DNA of 49,010 nt from Amycolatopsis taiwanensis DSM 45107 (GCF_000519205.1 NZ_KI912599.1:304-49313), one strand, 5' to 3'; shown: positions 38,552 through 46,470, numbered from the stretch's first letter. The notes: generated by a model not told the origin, from the letters alone. Translations and numbers: made by a program.

Positions 38552-39485
38552 TGGACCGACCGCGAACCGTGAGATTCCTGGTCAAGGTGAGTCTTCGCAC
38601 GCGCCGTCCGAAGGTAGTCGATCTCGGGGGCAGGGCTCCGAGCAAGGAAAACGAGAGGTAGGCACTCAGGCGAGCCCTGTCGACGAGATCGGCTGGGCGC
38701 GTCTGCGGACGAACACTGACTACCCGGACACGGTGCTGATCACCGGCGCCGCCGCGGGAATGGGCGCGAGCCACGCCCGAGCACTGGCCAGGCACGGATC
38801 GCACGTCTGCCTCGCCGACATCGCCGACGCCTCGCCGGTGGTGAAGGAAATCGAAGACGCGGGCGGCTCGGCGTCCGCGCACGAGTTGGACGTCACCGAT
38901 CCAGCCGGGTGGGCCCGGGTCGTCGGTGAGATCCGGCAAACCCGCGGACGTCTCACCGGGCTGGTCAACAACGCCGGTATCTCGCGGCGGCTGGAATTCC
39001 TCGACACCGACGACGAAACCTGGGAACGCGTGCTGCGGATCAACCTGTTCGGCCCGTTCTACGGCATGAAGGCCGTCGCGGAGCTGATGCGGGATTCGGG
39101 CGGCGGCTCGATCGTCAACATCTCGTCGATCTCCGGTCAGATCGGCTACTTCTCGCCGGCGTACTCGTCGAGCAAGTGGGGCCTGACCGGACTGTCCAAA
39201 TCGGCCGCGGGCAACTTCGCGAAGTGGGGGATCAGGGTCAACTCCGTGCATCCCGGTCTCGTGGACACCGCGCTGCTCGCGGGTGCCGACTCGTTCGTCA
39301 CCTCCGCGGTCGCGAGCATCCCGGCCGGGCGCATGGCGCGGCCCGCGGAGATCACCGAAGCCGTGCTTTTCCTGCTGTCGGAGAAGTCCAGCTACATGAC
39401 CGGCAGTGAGGTCACTGTGGACGGTGGTCTGGTGTCCAACGGCCTGTACCACCGCATCATCGCCGAGGGAGGGGATCTTCAGTGA
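38544..39485 (+). CDS. Short-chain dehydrogenase/reductase of the IclR operon (second), with an odd N-terminal extension
   Basis: The SDR core starts at VLITGAAAGMGASHARALAR, has NNAGISRRLEF, catalytic YSSSKWGLTGL and the usual SEKSSYMTGSEVTVDGG end. Before the core lies a 60-residue segment (from MSNGPTANREIPG to NTDYPDT) that is polar, low-complexity and encoded largely by a repeat found again after fahA. The only start codons in frame are before the repeat (ATG 38544, ATG 38529, TTG 38526) or a GTG at the first core strand (38733) without ribosome site. The repeat may thus have invaded the gene junction and been incorporated. Stop overlaps the flavoprotein start (GTGA). Confidence 0.85.
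   Translation: MSNGPTANREIPGQGESSHAPSEGSRSRGQGSEQGKREVGTQASPVDEIGWARLRTNTDYPDTVLITGAAAGMGASHARALARHGSHVCLADIADASPVVKEIEDAGGSASAHELDVTDPAGWARVVGEIRQTRGRLTGLVNNAGISRRLEFLDTDDETWERVLRINLFGPFYGMKAVAELMRDSGGGSIVNISSISGQIGYFSPAYSSSKWGLTGLSKSAAGNFAKWGIRVNSVHPGLVDTALLAGADSFVTSAVASIPAGRMARPAEITEAVLFLLSEKSSYMTGSEVTVDGGLVSNGLYHRIIAEGGDLQ
38564..38616. repeat. Dispersed repeat, copy 1 (inside the second SDR reading frame)
   Basis: The 53 bp from GAACCGTGAGATTCCTGGTC to CCGTCCGAAGGTA match the copy at 46412-46463 at most positions. Similarity resumes about 45 bp later (GGCACTCAG...GAGATCGGCTGGGCG), so the full element may be about 140 bp. Confidence 0.7.
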
Positions 39486-40888
39486 GTGACGACTGGGACG
39501 TCGTGGTCATCGGCGGTGGCGGTGCCGGGCTCGCCGCGGCCGTGTCCGCCGCCGAACGGGGCGCGTCGGTGCTGCTGTTCGAGTCGGAAACCGAACTCGG
39601 CGGCTCGACTCAGCTGTCCGCGGGCATGTTCACCGCCGCCGGGACGAGCGTGCAGGCCGAGCTGGGCATCTCCGACTCCGCGGAGAAGTTCTTCCAGCAC
39701 TACATGGACCTCAACCAGTGGCAGCTCAACCCGGGCCTGATCGGCGCGTTCTGCGCGAACGCGGGCCCCACGCTGGAGTGGCTGATCGGCCTCGGTGTGG
39801 AGGTGCCGGCGCGGGTGTCGGGCAACGCGCACATGCCCGGCCTGTGTCAGGCCGGGGTGGAGGACGTCTGGCGCGGGCACGTGCCGAAGGACCAGGGCTA
39901 CGGCGTCGTGCAGGTGCTGGCGAAGGCCGCGCGGTCCCGGGGCGTCGAGGTCGTGCTCAACACGCGCGTCGAGCGGCTCATCGCCAAGGACGGCCGCGTG
40001 GCCGGGGTCGTCGCCGACGGCATCGAGGTGCCCGCCGGAGCGGTCGTCGTCGCCAGTGGTGGGTTCGCGCGGGACGAGGACCTGCTGGCCCGCTACTACC
40101 CGGCCGCGCTGCGAGCGGGGGCGGACCTGTTCGTCGTCGCCGCCGACGGCAGCCGCGGTGACCACATCCGGTTCGGTGAACAGGTCGGCGCCGGGGTCGC
40201 CGGGCAGGGGTGGGGCCTGCTGCTGCCCACCGCCTACTTCCAGCGCCTGCACCACTGGCAGTCCGGCTTCCCGCCCAAGTCGCGGGTCTACGTCAACGGC
40301 CAGGGCCGCCGGTTCATGGACGAGGACGCCTCCTACGCGGTCTCCAGCGGGATCATCGACGCGCAAGGCGGCACCGTGTGGGCCGTCTTCGACGAGCGGG
40401 CCCGCCGCACCTTGCCGCCGGGCTACGCGCACTGGAACGCCGACGTGGTGTCGGCCGAGGCGCAGGCCGGGCGCACGCTGCGCGCGAACAGCATCGAGGA
40501 ACTGGCCGGGAAGGCCGGAGTCCCCGCCGACGCGCTCGTCGCGACGATCCGCCGGTGGAACGAGCAGCTTCCGCACGGGCACGACGCCGACTTCCTGCGT
40601 CACCGCACGCTCGCCAACAAGGGATCGGCGGACAACCCGGACCCGATCGGTGAAGCCCCGTTCTACGCGGCGCGCCTGCTGCCCGCCGAACTGGTGTGCA
40701 CGCACGCCGGCCTGGAGATCGACGGTAGCGCGGCCGTCCGCGACGGACGCGGAGAGGTCATTCCTGGCCTGTTCGCCGCCGGTGAGGCCGGAGCCGGTGT
40801 GCTCGGCCAGCGCTACGTAGGCGGCGGAAATGCCGTCGCCAACGCACTGACCATGGGCCGCACCGCCGGCCAGAACGCCGCCAGGTGA
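39482..40888 (+). CDS. FAD-dependent dehydrogenase, fumarate reductase/3-ketosteroid-delta1-dehydrogenase superfamily
   Basis: A 468-residue flavoprotein. The N-terminal dinucleotide site is VVVIGGGGAGLAAAVSAAERG with FESETELGGSTQLSAG; the C-terminal FAD site is VIPGLFAAGEAGAGVLGQRY and GGGNAVANALTMGRTAGQ. The middle has SRVYVNGQGRRFMDED, typical of the fumarate reductase/KstD group (FAD_binding_2). The C-terminal GGGNAV differs from the GPGATLG of true KstD enzymes, so the substrate is more likely another cyclic ketone or enoate. It may introduce or reduce a C=C bond next to a carbonyl. It starts inside the previous stop. Confidence 0.85.
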   Translation: MSDDWDVVVIGGGGAGLAAAVSAAERGASVLLFESETELGGSTQLSAGMFTAAGTSVQAELGISDSAEKFFQHYMDLNQWQLNPGLIGAFCANAGPTLEWLIGLGVEVPARVSGNAHMPGLCQAGVEDVWRGHVPKDQGYGVVQVLAKAARSRGVEVVLNTRVERLIAKDGRVAGVVADGIEVPAGAVVVASGGFARDEDLLARYYPAALRAGADLFVVAADGSRGDHIRFGEQVGAGVAGQGWGLLLPTAYFQRLHHWQSGFPPKSRVYVNGQGRRFMDEDASYAVSSGIIDAQGGTVWAVFDERARRTLPPGYAHWNADVVSAEAQAGRTLRANSIEELAGKAGVPADALVATIRRWNEQLPHGHDADFLRHRTLANKGSADNPDPIGEAPFYAARLLPAELVCTHAGLEIDGSAAVRDGRGEVIPGLFAAGEAGAGVLGQRYVGGGNAVANALTMGRTAGQNAAR

Positions 40889-40936
40889 AGCGGATTCCTC
40901 CCGCACTTATCGTATGACTCAATGACGAGGAGAGAG

Positions 40937-42271
40937 ATGACCGAAACCACCGCTGCCGGGGATCTCGGCAGCCGCACGATCCGCAAGGTCAGCAAGAGAG
41001 TCCTGCCGTTCGTAGCGCTGCTCTACATCTTCAACTACATGGACCGGTCGAACATCAGCTACGCCCAGCTCGGGATGCAGAAAGAGCTGTCGATCACCAC
41101 GGCCGTGTTCGGTACCGCGTCGGCGATCTTCTTCCTCGCCTACGTTCTGTTCGAGGTGCCCAGCAACATGATCCTGAAGCGGATCGGCGCGCGGATCTGG
41201 CTCGCCCGCATCGCGATCAGCTGGGGCATCGTCACCGCGGTCACCGCGTTCGTGCAGAACATCCCGGCGCTCTACATCGCGCGAATCGTGCTCGGTATCG
41301 CCGAAGCCGGCCTCTACCCGGGCCTGCTGCTGTACCTGACGCTGTGGTTCCGGCCCGCCGAACGTGGCCGCGCCGTCGCCACGCTCGCGCTCGCGCAACC
41401 GATCGCGATGATCCTCGGCAGCCTCACCGGCGGCCTGATTCTCGACCACGTCCACTGGTTCGGGCTGTCCGGCTGGCGCTGGGTGTTCATTCTGCAGGGG
41501 CTGCCCGCCGTGCTGATCGGCATCATCGTGCTCATCTACCTGCCCAACAAGCCCAGCCAGGCGAAGTTCCTCACCCGCGAGGAGTGCGACTGGCTGGAGA
41601 CCGAGATCAACAAGGACTACCAGCCCGAGCAGAAGGAGACGTTCCTCGGGCAGCTGCGGGTCATGAAGAACGGCAAGGTGCTCTACATGGCGTTCGCGAA
41701 CCTGTTCGCGGCCTGCGGGCTCTACGGGTTCACGTTCTTCCTGCCGCAGATCATCAAGCAGATGGACCCGTCGTACTCGGCGACCAACATCGGCTTCCTC
41801 GGCGTGATCCCGTGGATCGTGGCCGTGATCGGCATGCTGCTGGTGGCCCGCAACTCCGACCGTACCGGTGAGCGGCGCGGGCACGTCATCGCGATGATGC
41901 TGCTGGCCGCGGTGGGCCTGTTCGGCACCATCCAGTTCCGGCACACCCCGGTGGCCGCGCTGATCTGCCTGTCGCTGGTGGCGGTCGGCGTCGTGGGCTA
42001 CCTCGGACCGTACTGGGCGCTCGCCGCGCGGGTGCTGTCCAAGGAGCACACCGCGGTCGGTCTGGCCGCGATCAACTCGATCGCCGCGCTGGGCGGCTTC
42101 TTCGGGCCGTACGTGATCGGCAAGAACGCCACGGCCGACGACGTGTCCGTGGGCCTGTACTTCCCGATCGCCTGCCTGGTGATCTGCGCCGTGATGCTCG
42201 CGTTCCTGAAGGTGACCAAGGAGAGTCGCGCCGAGGTGCGTGGCGCTCCGGAACCCAGCCAGGTAGTTTAG
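40937..42271 (+). CDS. MFS transporter, anion:cation symporter (ACS) family
   Basis: A 444-residue, 12-helix transporter. The start of the first periplasmic loop, NYMDRSNISYAQLGMQKEL, and FEVPSNMILKRIGARIWLARI are signatures of the ACS family, which imports organic acids such as phthalate, tartrate, hydroxyphenylacetate or glucarate. GAGGAGAG lies 4 nt before the chosen ATG; an ATG five codons upstream is less likely. The gene closes the IclR operon, 48 bp after the flavoprotein, and most likely imports its substrate, which would therefore be a carboxylate. Confidence 0.9.
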   Translation: MTETTAAGDLGSRTIRKVSKRVLPFVALLYIFNYMDRSNISYAQLGMQKELSITTAVFGTASAIFFLAYVLFEVPSNMILKRIGARIWLARIAISWGIVTAVTAFVQNIPALYIARIVLGIAEAGLYPGLLLYLTLWFRPAERGRAVATLALAQPIAMILGSLTGGLILDHVHWFGLSGWRWVFILQGLPAVLIGIIVLIYLPNKPSQAKFLTREECDWLETEINKDYQPEQKETFLGQLRVMKNGKVLYMAFANLFAACGLYGFTFFLPQIIKQMDPSYSATNIGFLGVIPWIVAVIGMLLVARNSDRTGERRGHVIAMMLLAAVGLFGTIQFRHTPVAALICLSLVAVGVVGYLGPYWALAARVLSKEHTAVGLAAINSIAALGGFFGPYVIGKNATADDVSVGLYFPIACLVICAVMLAFLKVTKESRAEVRGAPEPSQVV

Positions 42272-42362
42272 GTGTTAACTAACTGACCCCAGCGTTGGGT
42301 GGTGTTTCAAAGCGGCGGAGCCGCTTGCGGTGGGCCGTCCACTTGCACCGCTGCGGGTTCTG

Positions 42363-42440
42363 AGGTGGTTCCTGGCGAGGACAGCTCCTCCTCATGAATG
42401 GGCGTTCATGAGGAGGAGATCCCACAGCCAGGGACCGCCT
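42363..42440. terminator. Large hairpin after the catabolic operon
   Basis: A perfect stem, CTCCTCCTCATGAA (42385-42398) with TTCATGAGGAGGAG (42405-42418) and a 6-nt loop, is nested in an outer imperfect stem, AGGTGGTTCCTGGC (42363-42376) with GCCAGGGACCGCCT (42427-42440; 12 of 14 pair). Confidence 0.75.
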
Positions 42441-42488
42441 GGAGGTTCCGCTACCCGCACCGCCACGCAAACCACTTCAAAAAGTCTT

Positions 42489-42494
42489 TAGGGT
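42489..42494 (+). promoter_or_regulatory. -10 box of a leaderless marR promoter
   Basis: TAGGGT lies 6 nt before the ATG at 42501. Confidence 0.45.
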
Positions 42495-42500
42495 GGAGCC

Positions 42501-43019
42501 ATGGCTGCGGGTGAACTTGACTTCTGGTCCTTCGTCGAGCTCGCCAACACCCGTCTCGCCGGCGAGTTCGGGTTCTCCCACCAGCTCGCCACCGAGGTCC
42601 TGCTGACCCTCAACCGGGCCTCCAACCTCGTCACTTACGACCTCGAAGCCACGATCCACCGGCCTCGGGGTCGTTCGTGGTCCGGCTTCCGGCTGCTGTT
42701 CGTCACCTGGCTGGCCGGTCCGCTGGAGGCGAGCAAGGCCGCGGAACTGACCGGCATGAGCCGCGCCGCGGTGTCCAACCTGGCGAAGACGCTGGTCGCG
42801 GACGGGCTGCTGGAGCGCACGCCCGGCACGCACGACGGCCGCTCGGTCCTGCTCTCGCTCACCGAGCGCGGGCAGGCCGAGATGGTAGAGGTCTTCCGCG
42901 AGCAGAACGAGCGCGAAAACGAGTGGGCGAGCGTGCTCACCGAGACGGAGCAGCGCATCCTGGTCATGTTGCTGGACAAGCTCATCAGCAACCGCGACCG
43001 GTTCCGTGGCCGCACCTGA
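42501..43019 (+). CDS. MarR-family regulator
   Basis: A 172-residue MarR protein. A long first helix (SFVELANTRLAGEFGFSHQL) leads to SGFRLLFVTWLAGPLEASKA, the recognition segment AELTGMSRAAVSNLAKTLVA and the wing LLERTPGTHDGRSVLLSLTERG. The C-terminal helices are long and should dimerise. It lies 82 bp upstream of the homogentisate dioxygenase gene and in the same direction, with a separate promoter between them, so it probably controls that operon and responds to homogentisate or a related aromatic acid (inference). Its mRNA is probably leaderless. Confidence 0.9.
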   Translation: MAAGELDFWSFVELANTRLAGEFGFSHQLATEVLLTLNRASNLVTYDLEATIHRPRGRSWSGFRLLFVTWLAGPLEASKAAELTGMSRAAVSNLAKTLVADGLLERTPGTHDGRSVLLSLTERGQAEMVEVFREQNERENEWASVLTETEQRILVMLLDKLISNRDRFRGRT

Positions 43020-43040
43020 GGGTCGGTTTTTCCCGGACCC

Positions 43041-43069
43041 TTGCACATCGGGGAGATAGTACATACATT
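43041..43069 (+). promoter_or_regulatory. Promoter of the homogentisate operon
   Basis: TTGCAC (43041-43046), 17 bp, and TACATT (43064-43069). The -10 region lies in an AT-rich island with TACAT repeated (TACATACATTAACTACATT), a possible MarR site. Confidence 0.55.
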
Positions 43070-43101
43070 AACTACATTGTCCCGGCGAGGAGGCGAGAGT
43101 C

Positions 43102-44292
43102 GTGGCGTACTACCGGCAGATCGGCAGCGTGCCGCCGAAGCGGCACACCCAGCACCGCACGCCCGAAGGCGGTCTGTACTTCGAAGAGTTGATGGGAGAG
43201 GAAGGCTTTTCCAGCGACTCGTCGCTGCTCTACCACCGCCATATCCCGTCCGCCCTCGTGGACGCGACCCCCTGGCAGCTGCCGGATCTGCGTACGGAGC
43301 CGAATTATCCGCTCAAGCCGCGGCACCTGAAGCTGCACGAGTTGTTCCCGGGCGAGGAGTGGAAGCGTCACGATGTCGTGACGGGGCGGCGCCTGGTGCT
43401 GGGAAACGGTGACGTGCGCCTCTCGTATGTCGTGGCGGGCGAGGCTTCTCCGTTGTATCGCAACGGGATCGGCGATGAGTGCGTGTATATCGAGTCCGGC
43501 GAAGGCGTGGTGGAGACCGTTTTCGGGGCTCTGCCGTTCCGTCAGGGCGACTACGTGATCCTCCCGCGGGCGACCACGCATCGGTGGGTGCCCAATGGCA
43601 TGGTGCGGGCGTACGCGATCGAAGCGAACTCGCACATCACTCCGCCCCGCCGTTACCTGTCCAAGTACGGTCAGCTGCTGGAGCATTCCCCGTACTGTGA
43701 GCGGGATCTGCACGGGCCGACCGAGGCGCTGCTGGTCGACGGTGAGGACGTGGAGGTGCTGGTCAAGCACCGGGGGAGCACGGGGATCGTGGGGACCCGC
43801 TACGTGTACCCGTACCACCCCTTCGATGTCGTCGGCTGGGATGGCTGCCTGTACCCGTACACGTTCAACATCGAGGATTTCGAGCCGATCACCGGGCGGG
43901 TGCACCAGCCGCCGCCCGCGCACCAGGTGTTCGAGGGTGCCGGTTTCGTGGTGTGCAACTTCGTGCCGCGTAAGGTGGATTACCACCCGTTGTCGATCCC
44001 GGTGCCCTACTACCATTCCAATGTGGACTCCGACGAGGTGATGTTCTACTGCGGCGGGGACTACGAGGCGCGTAAGGGCTCTGGCATCGGTCAGGGGTCG
44101 ATCTCGCTGCACCCGGGCGGGCACGCCCACGGGCCGCAGCCGGGTGCCTACGAGCGCAGCATCGGCGTGGAGTTCTTCGACGAACTGGCGGTCATGGTCG
44201 ACACGTTCCGGCCGCTCGAAGTCGGCGAAGGCGGCACCGCCGCCGAGGACGCGGGCTACGCGTGGACCTGGTCCGGCCGGGGGCCCAAGTGA
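43102..44292 (+). CDS. hmgA: Homogentisate 1,2-dioxygenase
   Basis: A 396-residue non-haem iron dioxygenase of the cupin type. The iron ligands fit His305 and Glu312 (YHSNVDSDEVMFYCGG) with a third His in HPGGHAHGP (337-343). Other family features are GEGVVETVFGALPFRQGDYVILPRATTHRW and IEANSHITPPRRYLSKYGQLLEHSPYCERD. It opens the ring of homogentisate to 4-maleylacetoacetate in tyrosine and phenylalanine breakdown. Bacterial forms of this shorter type lack part of the human N-terminal domain. GAGGAGG lies before the GTG start. Its stop overlaps the next start (GTGA). Confidence 0.93.
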   Translation: MAYYRQIGSVPPKRHTQHRTPEGGLYFEELMGEEGFSSDSSLLYHRHIPSALVDATPWQLPDLRTEPNYPLKPRHLKLHELFPGEEWKRHDVVTGRRLVLGNGDVRLSYVVAGEASPLYRNGIGDECVYIESGEGVVETVFGALPFRQGDYVILPRATTHRWVPNGMVRAYAIEANSHITPPRRYLSKYGQLLEHSPYCERDLHGPTEALLVDGEDVEVLVKHRGSTGIVGTRYVYPYHPFDVVGWDGCLYPYTFNIEDFEPITGRVHQPPPAHQVFEGAGFVVCNFVPRKVDYHPLSIPVPYYHSNVDSDEVMFYCGGDYEARKGSGIGQGSISLHPGGHAHGPQPGAYERSIGVEFFDELAVMVDTFRPLEVGEGGTAAEDAGYAWTWSGRGPK

Positions 44293-45125
44293 GCCTGTTC
44301 GACGCCTTCCTCGACGACGCCGCGGTCTTCCCACCGGGGCTGAAACCGTTGCCGGAGGCCGTGCCGGACCACGCGAAGCACCACGCGTCGGCGTACGGCG
44401 AGCTGGTGGGGCCGCTGGTCCTCGCGGCCCCCGCGCTCGCCGAGGTGGGCGCGATCGCGTCGGCGCCGTTCGATCTGGCGGTCACCGCGCCCGGCGGCCC
44501 GGCACAACTGCCGGATGCGCTGGGCCGGGCCGCTGACCTGCCGGTGCGGCTGGTCGGCTTCGAGGTCGCGATCCCCGCCGATCTCGGTGTGGTGGAGTTC
44601 TTCACCGCACTGGAGACGGCCGGCGACGTGCCGGTGTTCGTCGAGGTTCCGCGCGACGAGCGCCGCGCCGAAGTCATCGCGACCTGCGCGAAGACCGGGC
44701 ACCAGGCCAAGTTCCGTACCGGCGGCGTCAAGGCCGAGCTGTACCCGGACGAGGCCGAGCTCGCCGCGGCGATCCAGGCCGTCGTGGCGGCCGGGGTCGG
44801 ATTCAAGGCGACCGCCGGGCTGCACCACGCGCTGCGCAACACCGACCCGGCCACCGGGTTCGAGCAGCACGGGTTCCTCAACCTGCTGCTGGCCACCGGG
44901 GCGGCACTGGCGGGCGCGCCCGAGGCGGAACTCGTTGCGGCGCTGGCGGAGCGGGACGGCGCCCGGATCGCGTCGCAAGTGTCCGAAATGGACTCCGATA
45001 ATGGCGCTGCGGCGCGTGCGATGTTCCGCTCGTTCGGTACCTGCAGCATCATCGAGCCGGTGACCGAGCTGGTGGACCTCGGACTGGTCCCGGCCTCGGC
45101 ACTGAAAGGGAGCGTGACGACGTGA
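44289..45125 (+). CDS. Uncharacterised alpha/beta-barrel-like protein of the homogentisate operon
   Basis: A 278-residue soluble protein. It opens VSLFDAFLDDAAVFPPGLKP and has a regular alternation of strands and helices: LVLAAPALAEVGAI, VRLVGFEVAIP, VPVFVEVPRD, QAKFRTGGVKAE (Lys141), AGVGFKATAGLHHALRN (Lys173, His179-180), HGFLNLLLATGAAL. This pattern suggests a TIM-type barrel with conserved Lys and His at strand ends. I know it only as a hypothetical family that occurs beside homogentisate/fumarylacetoacetate genes in actinomycetes. Position between dioxygenase and fumarylacetoacetase suggests a step on maleylacetoacetate, but a stabilising or repair role is equally possible. Start and stop overlap both neighbours. 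Confidence 0.85.
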   Translation: MSLFDAFLDDAAVFPPGLKPLPEAVPDHAKHHASAYGELVGPLVLAAPALAEVGAIASAPFDLAVTAPGGPAQLPDALGRAADLPVRLVGFEVAIPADLGVVEFFTALETAGDVPVFVEVPRDERRAEVIATCAKTGHQAKFRTGGVKAELYPDEAELAAAIQAVVAAGVGFKATAGLHHALRNTDPATGFEQHGFLNLLLATGAALAGAPEAELVAALAERDGARIASQVSEMDSDNGAAARAMFRSFGTCSIIEPVTELVDLGLVPASALKGSVTT

Positions 45126-45220
45126 CACCTCCTGTGTCAACTCGCGGCAATAAGAGTAAACAGCGCGCGCGCCGCGTCGACACGATCGCGGTCGCGCGCA
45201 AACTCGCGGAGGAACAGTGA
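45122..45220 (+). CDS. Possible 32-residue basic protein or coupling ORF
   Basis: A GTG overlapping the stop of the previous gene opens a 32-codon frame (MTPPVSTRGNKSKQRARRVD, then TIAVARKLAEEQ) whose TGA overlaps the GTG of fahA. It thus forms a perfect link in a chain of stop/start overlaps. Codons AAT, AAG, AGT, AAA are unusually A-rich for this genome. A GGAGG just before its end serves as ribosome site for fahA. It may be a small real protein, a coupling device, or the stump of a deleted gene. Confidence 0.4.
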   Translation: MTPPVSTRGNKSKQRARRVDTIAVARKLAEEQ

Positions 45221-46398
45221 GCAGGATCGACATTCCCGAGGGGTCGTTGTACGGGCTGGGGAACCTGCCCTACGGCGTGTTCTCCACGGCAGGCACGCAG
45301 CCGCGCGTCGGCGTGCGGGTGGGCGACTCGGTGGTGGACCTCGCCATCGCGCTGAACGACGAGGTGTTCGCGCAGCCGAGCCTGAACGCGTTCATGGCAC
45401 AGGGATTCCAGCGCTGGGTCGAGGTCCGGGAGCGGATCACCGAGCTGGTCGCCGGTGACGTGCCGGACGCGGCGGTGCACCGCCTCGCCGACGTCCAGCT
45501 GCACCTGCCGGTCGAGGTCGCCGATTACGTCGACTTCTACGCCTCGGAACACCACGCGTCCAACCTGGGCCGGCTGTTCCGCCCGAATGCCGAACCGCTG
45601 ATGCCGAACTGGAAGCACCTGCCGGTCGGCTACCACGGGCGCGCCGGGACGGTGATCGTGTCGGGCACGGACATCGTGCGGCCGTGCGGGCAGCGCAAGG
45701 CACCGGACGAGGACGCCCCGACCTACGGCGAGTGCCGTCGACTCGACATCGAAGCCGAGCTCGGTTTCATCGTCGGCACCCCGTCGCCGCTGGGCTCGCC
45801 GGTGTCCACATCGGACTTCGCGCGGCACGTTTTCGGCGTGACGCTGGTGAACGACTGGTCCGCGCGTGACATCCAAGCGTGGGAGTACGTCCCGCTCGGC
45901 CCGTTCCTGGGCAAGAGCTTCGCCACGTCGATCTCGCCGTGGGTGGTACCGCTGCTCGCGCTCGAGGCCGCACGCGTGCCGACGCCGGGGCAGGACCCGC
46001 AGCCGCTGCCGTACCTGCGGGAGAGCGAGCCGTGGGGCTTGGACATCGACCTGTCGGTGACCTGGAACGGGCAGGAGGTCAGCCGTCCGCCGTACCGCGA
46101 GATGTACTGGTCGCCCGCGCAGATGCTGGCGCACATGACGATCAACGGGGCTTCCTCACGCACCGGCGACCTCTACGCGTCCGGCACGATCTCCGGTCCC
46201 GAGAAGGAACAGCGCGGCGCGTTCATCGAACTGACCTGGGGCGGCAAGGAACCGGTCCAGGTGGACGGTGAAGAGCGTGCATTCCTGCTCGACGGCGACG
46301 AAGTGGTCATCTCGGCGACCGCTCCGGGCCGCGACGGCCGCATCGGCTTCGGGGAGGTGCGCGGCCGCATCCTGCCGGCCACCGAGGCGAATCGCTGA
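45217..46398 (+). CDS. fahA: Fumarylacetoacetase
   Basis: A 393-residue enzyme that hydrolyses 4-fumarylacetoacetate to fumarate and acetoacetate, the last step of homogentisate breakdown. Recognisable parts are VDFYASEHHASNLGRLFRPN (metal Asp and the catalytic His), LPVGYHGRAGTVIVSGTDI, IEAELGFIVG (two metal Glu), LVNDWSARDIQAWEYVPLGPF (metal Asp) and FATSISPWVVPL. An N-terminal SH3-like domain (1-110) precedes the hydrolase domain, as in eukaryotic FAH. GGAGG lies 5-7 nt before the GTG. It ends the operon. Confidence 0.93.
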   Translation: MSRIDIPEGSLYGLGNLPYGVFSTAGTQPRVGVRVGDSVVDLAIALNDEVFAQPSLNAFMAQGFQRWVEVRERITELVAGDVPDAAVHRLADVQLHLPVEVADYVDFYASEHHASNLGRLFRPNAEPLMPNWKHLPVGYHGRAGTVIVSGTDIVRPCGQRKAPDEDAPTYGECRRLDIEAELGFIVGTPSPLGSPVSTSDFARHVFGVTLVNDWSARDIQAWEYVPLGPFLGKSFATSISPWVVPLLALEAARVPTPGQDPQPLPYLRESEPWGLDIDLSVTWNGQEVSRPPYREMYWSPAQMLAHMTINGASSRTGDLYASGTISGPEKEQRGAFIELTWGGKEPVQVDGEERAFLLDGDEVVISATAPGRDGRIGFGEVRGRILPATEANR

Positions 46399-46411
46399 GC
46401 AGCCTGTTCGG

Positions 46412-46463
46412 GAACCGTCAGATCCCTGGTCAAGGTGAGCCCTCGACCCGCCGTCCGAAGGTA
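46412..46463. repeat. Dispersed repeat, copy 2
   Basis: GAACCGTCAGATCCCTGGTC to CCGTCCGAAGGTA; the counterpart is at 38564-38616. It starts 13 bp after the fahA stop. Confidence 0.7.
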
Positions 46464-46470
46464 CGGCGGG
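46447..46470. terminator. Terminator hairpin after fahA
   Basis: CCCGCCGT and ACGGCGGG pair perfectly (8 bp) around an 8-nt loop. It lies inside the dispersed repeat and between convergent genes, so it may serve both. In copy 1 the right arm is lost. Confidence 0.6.
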
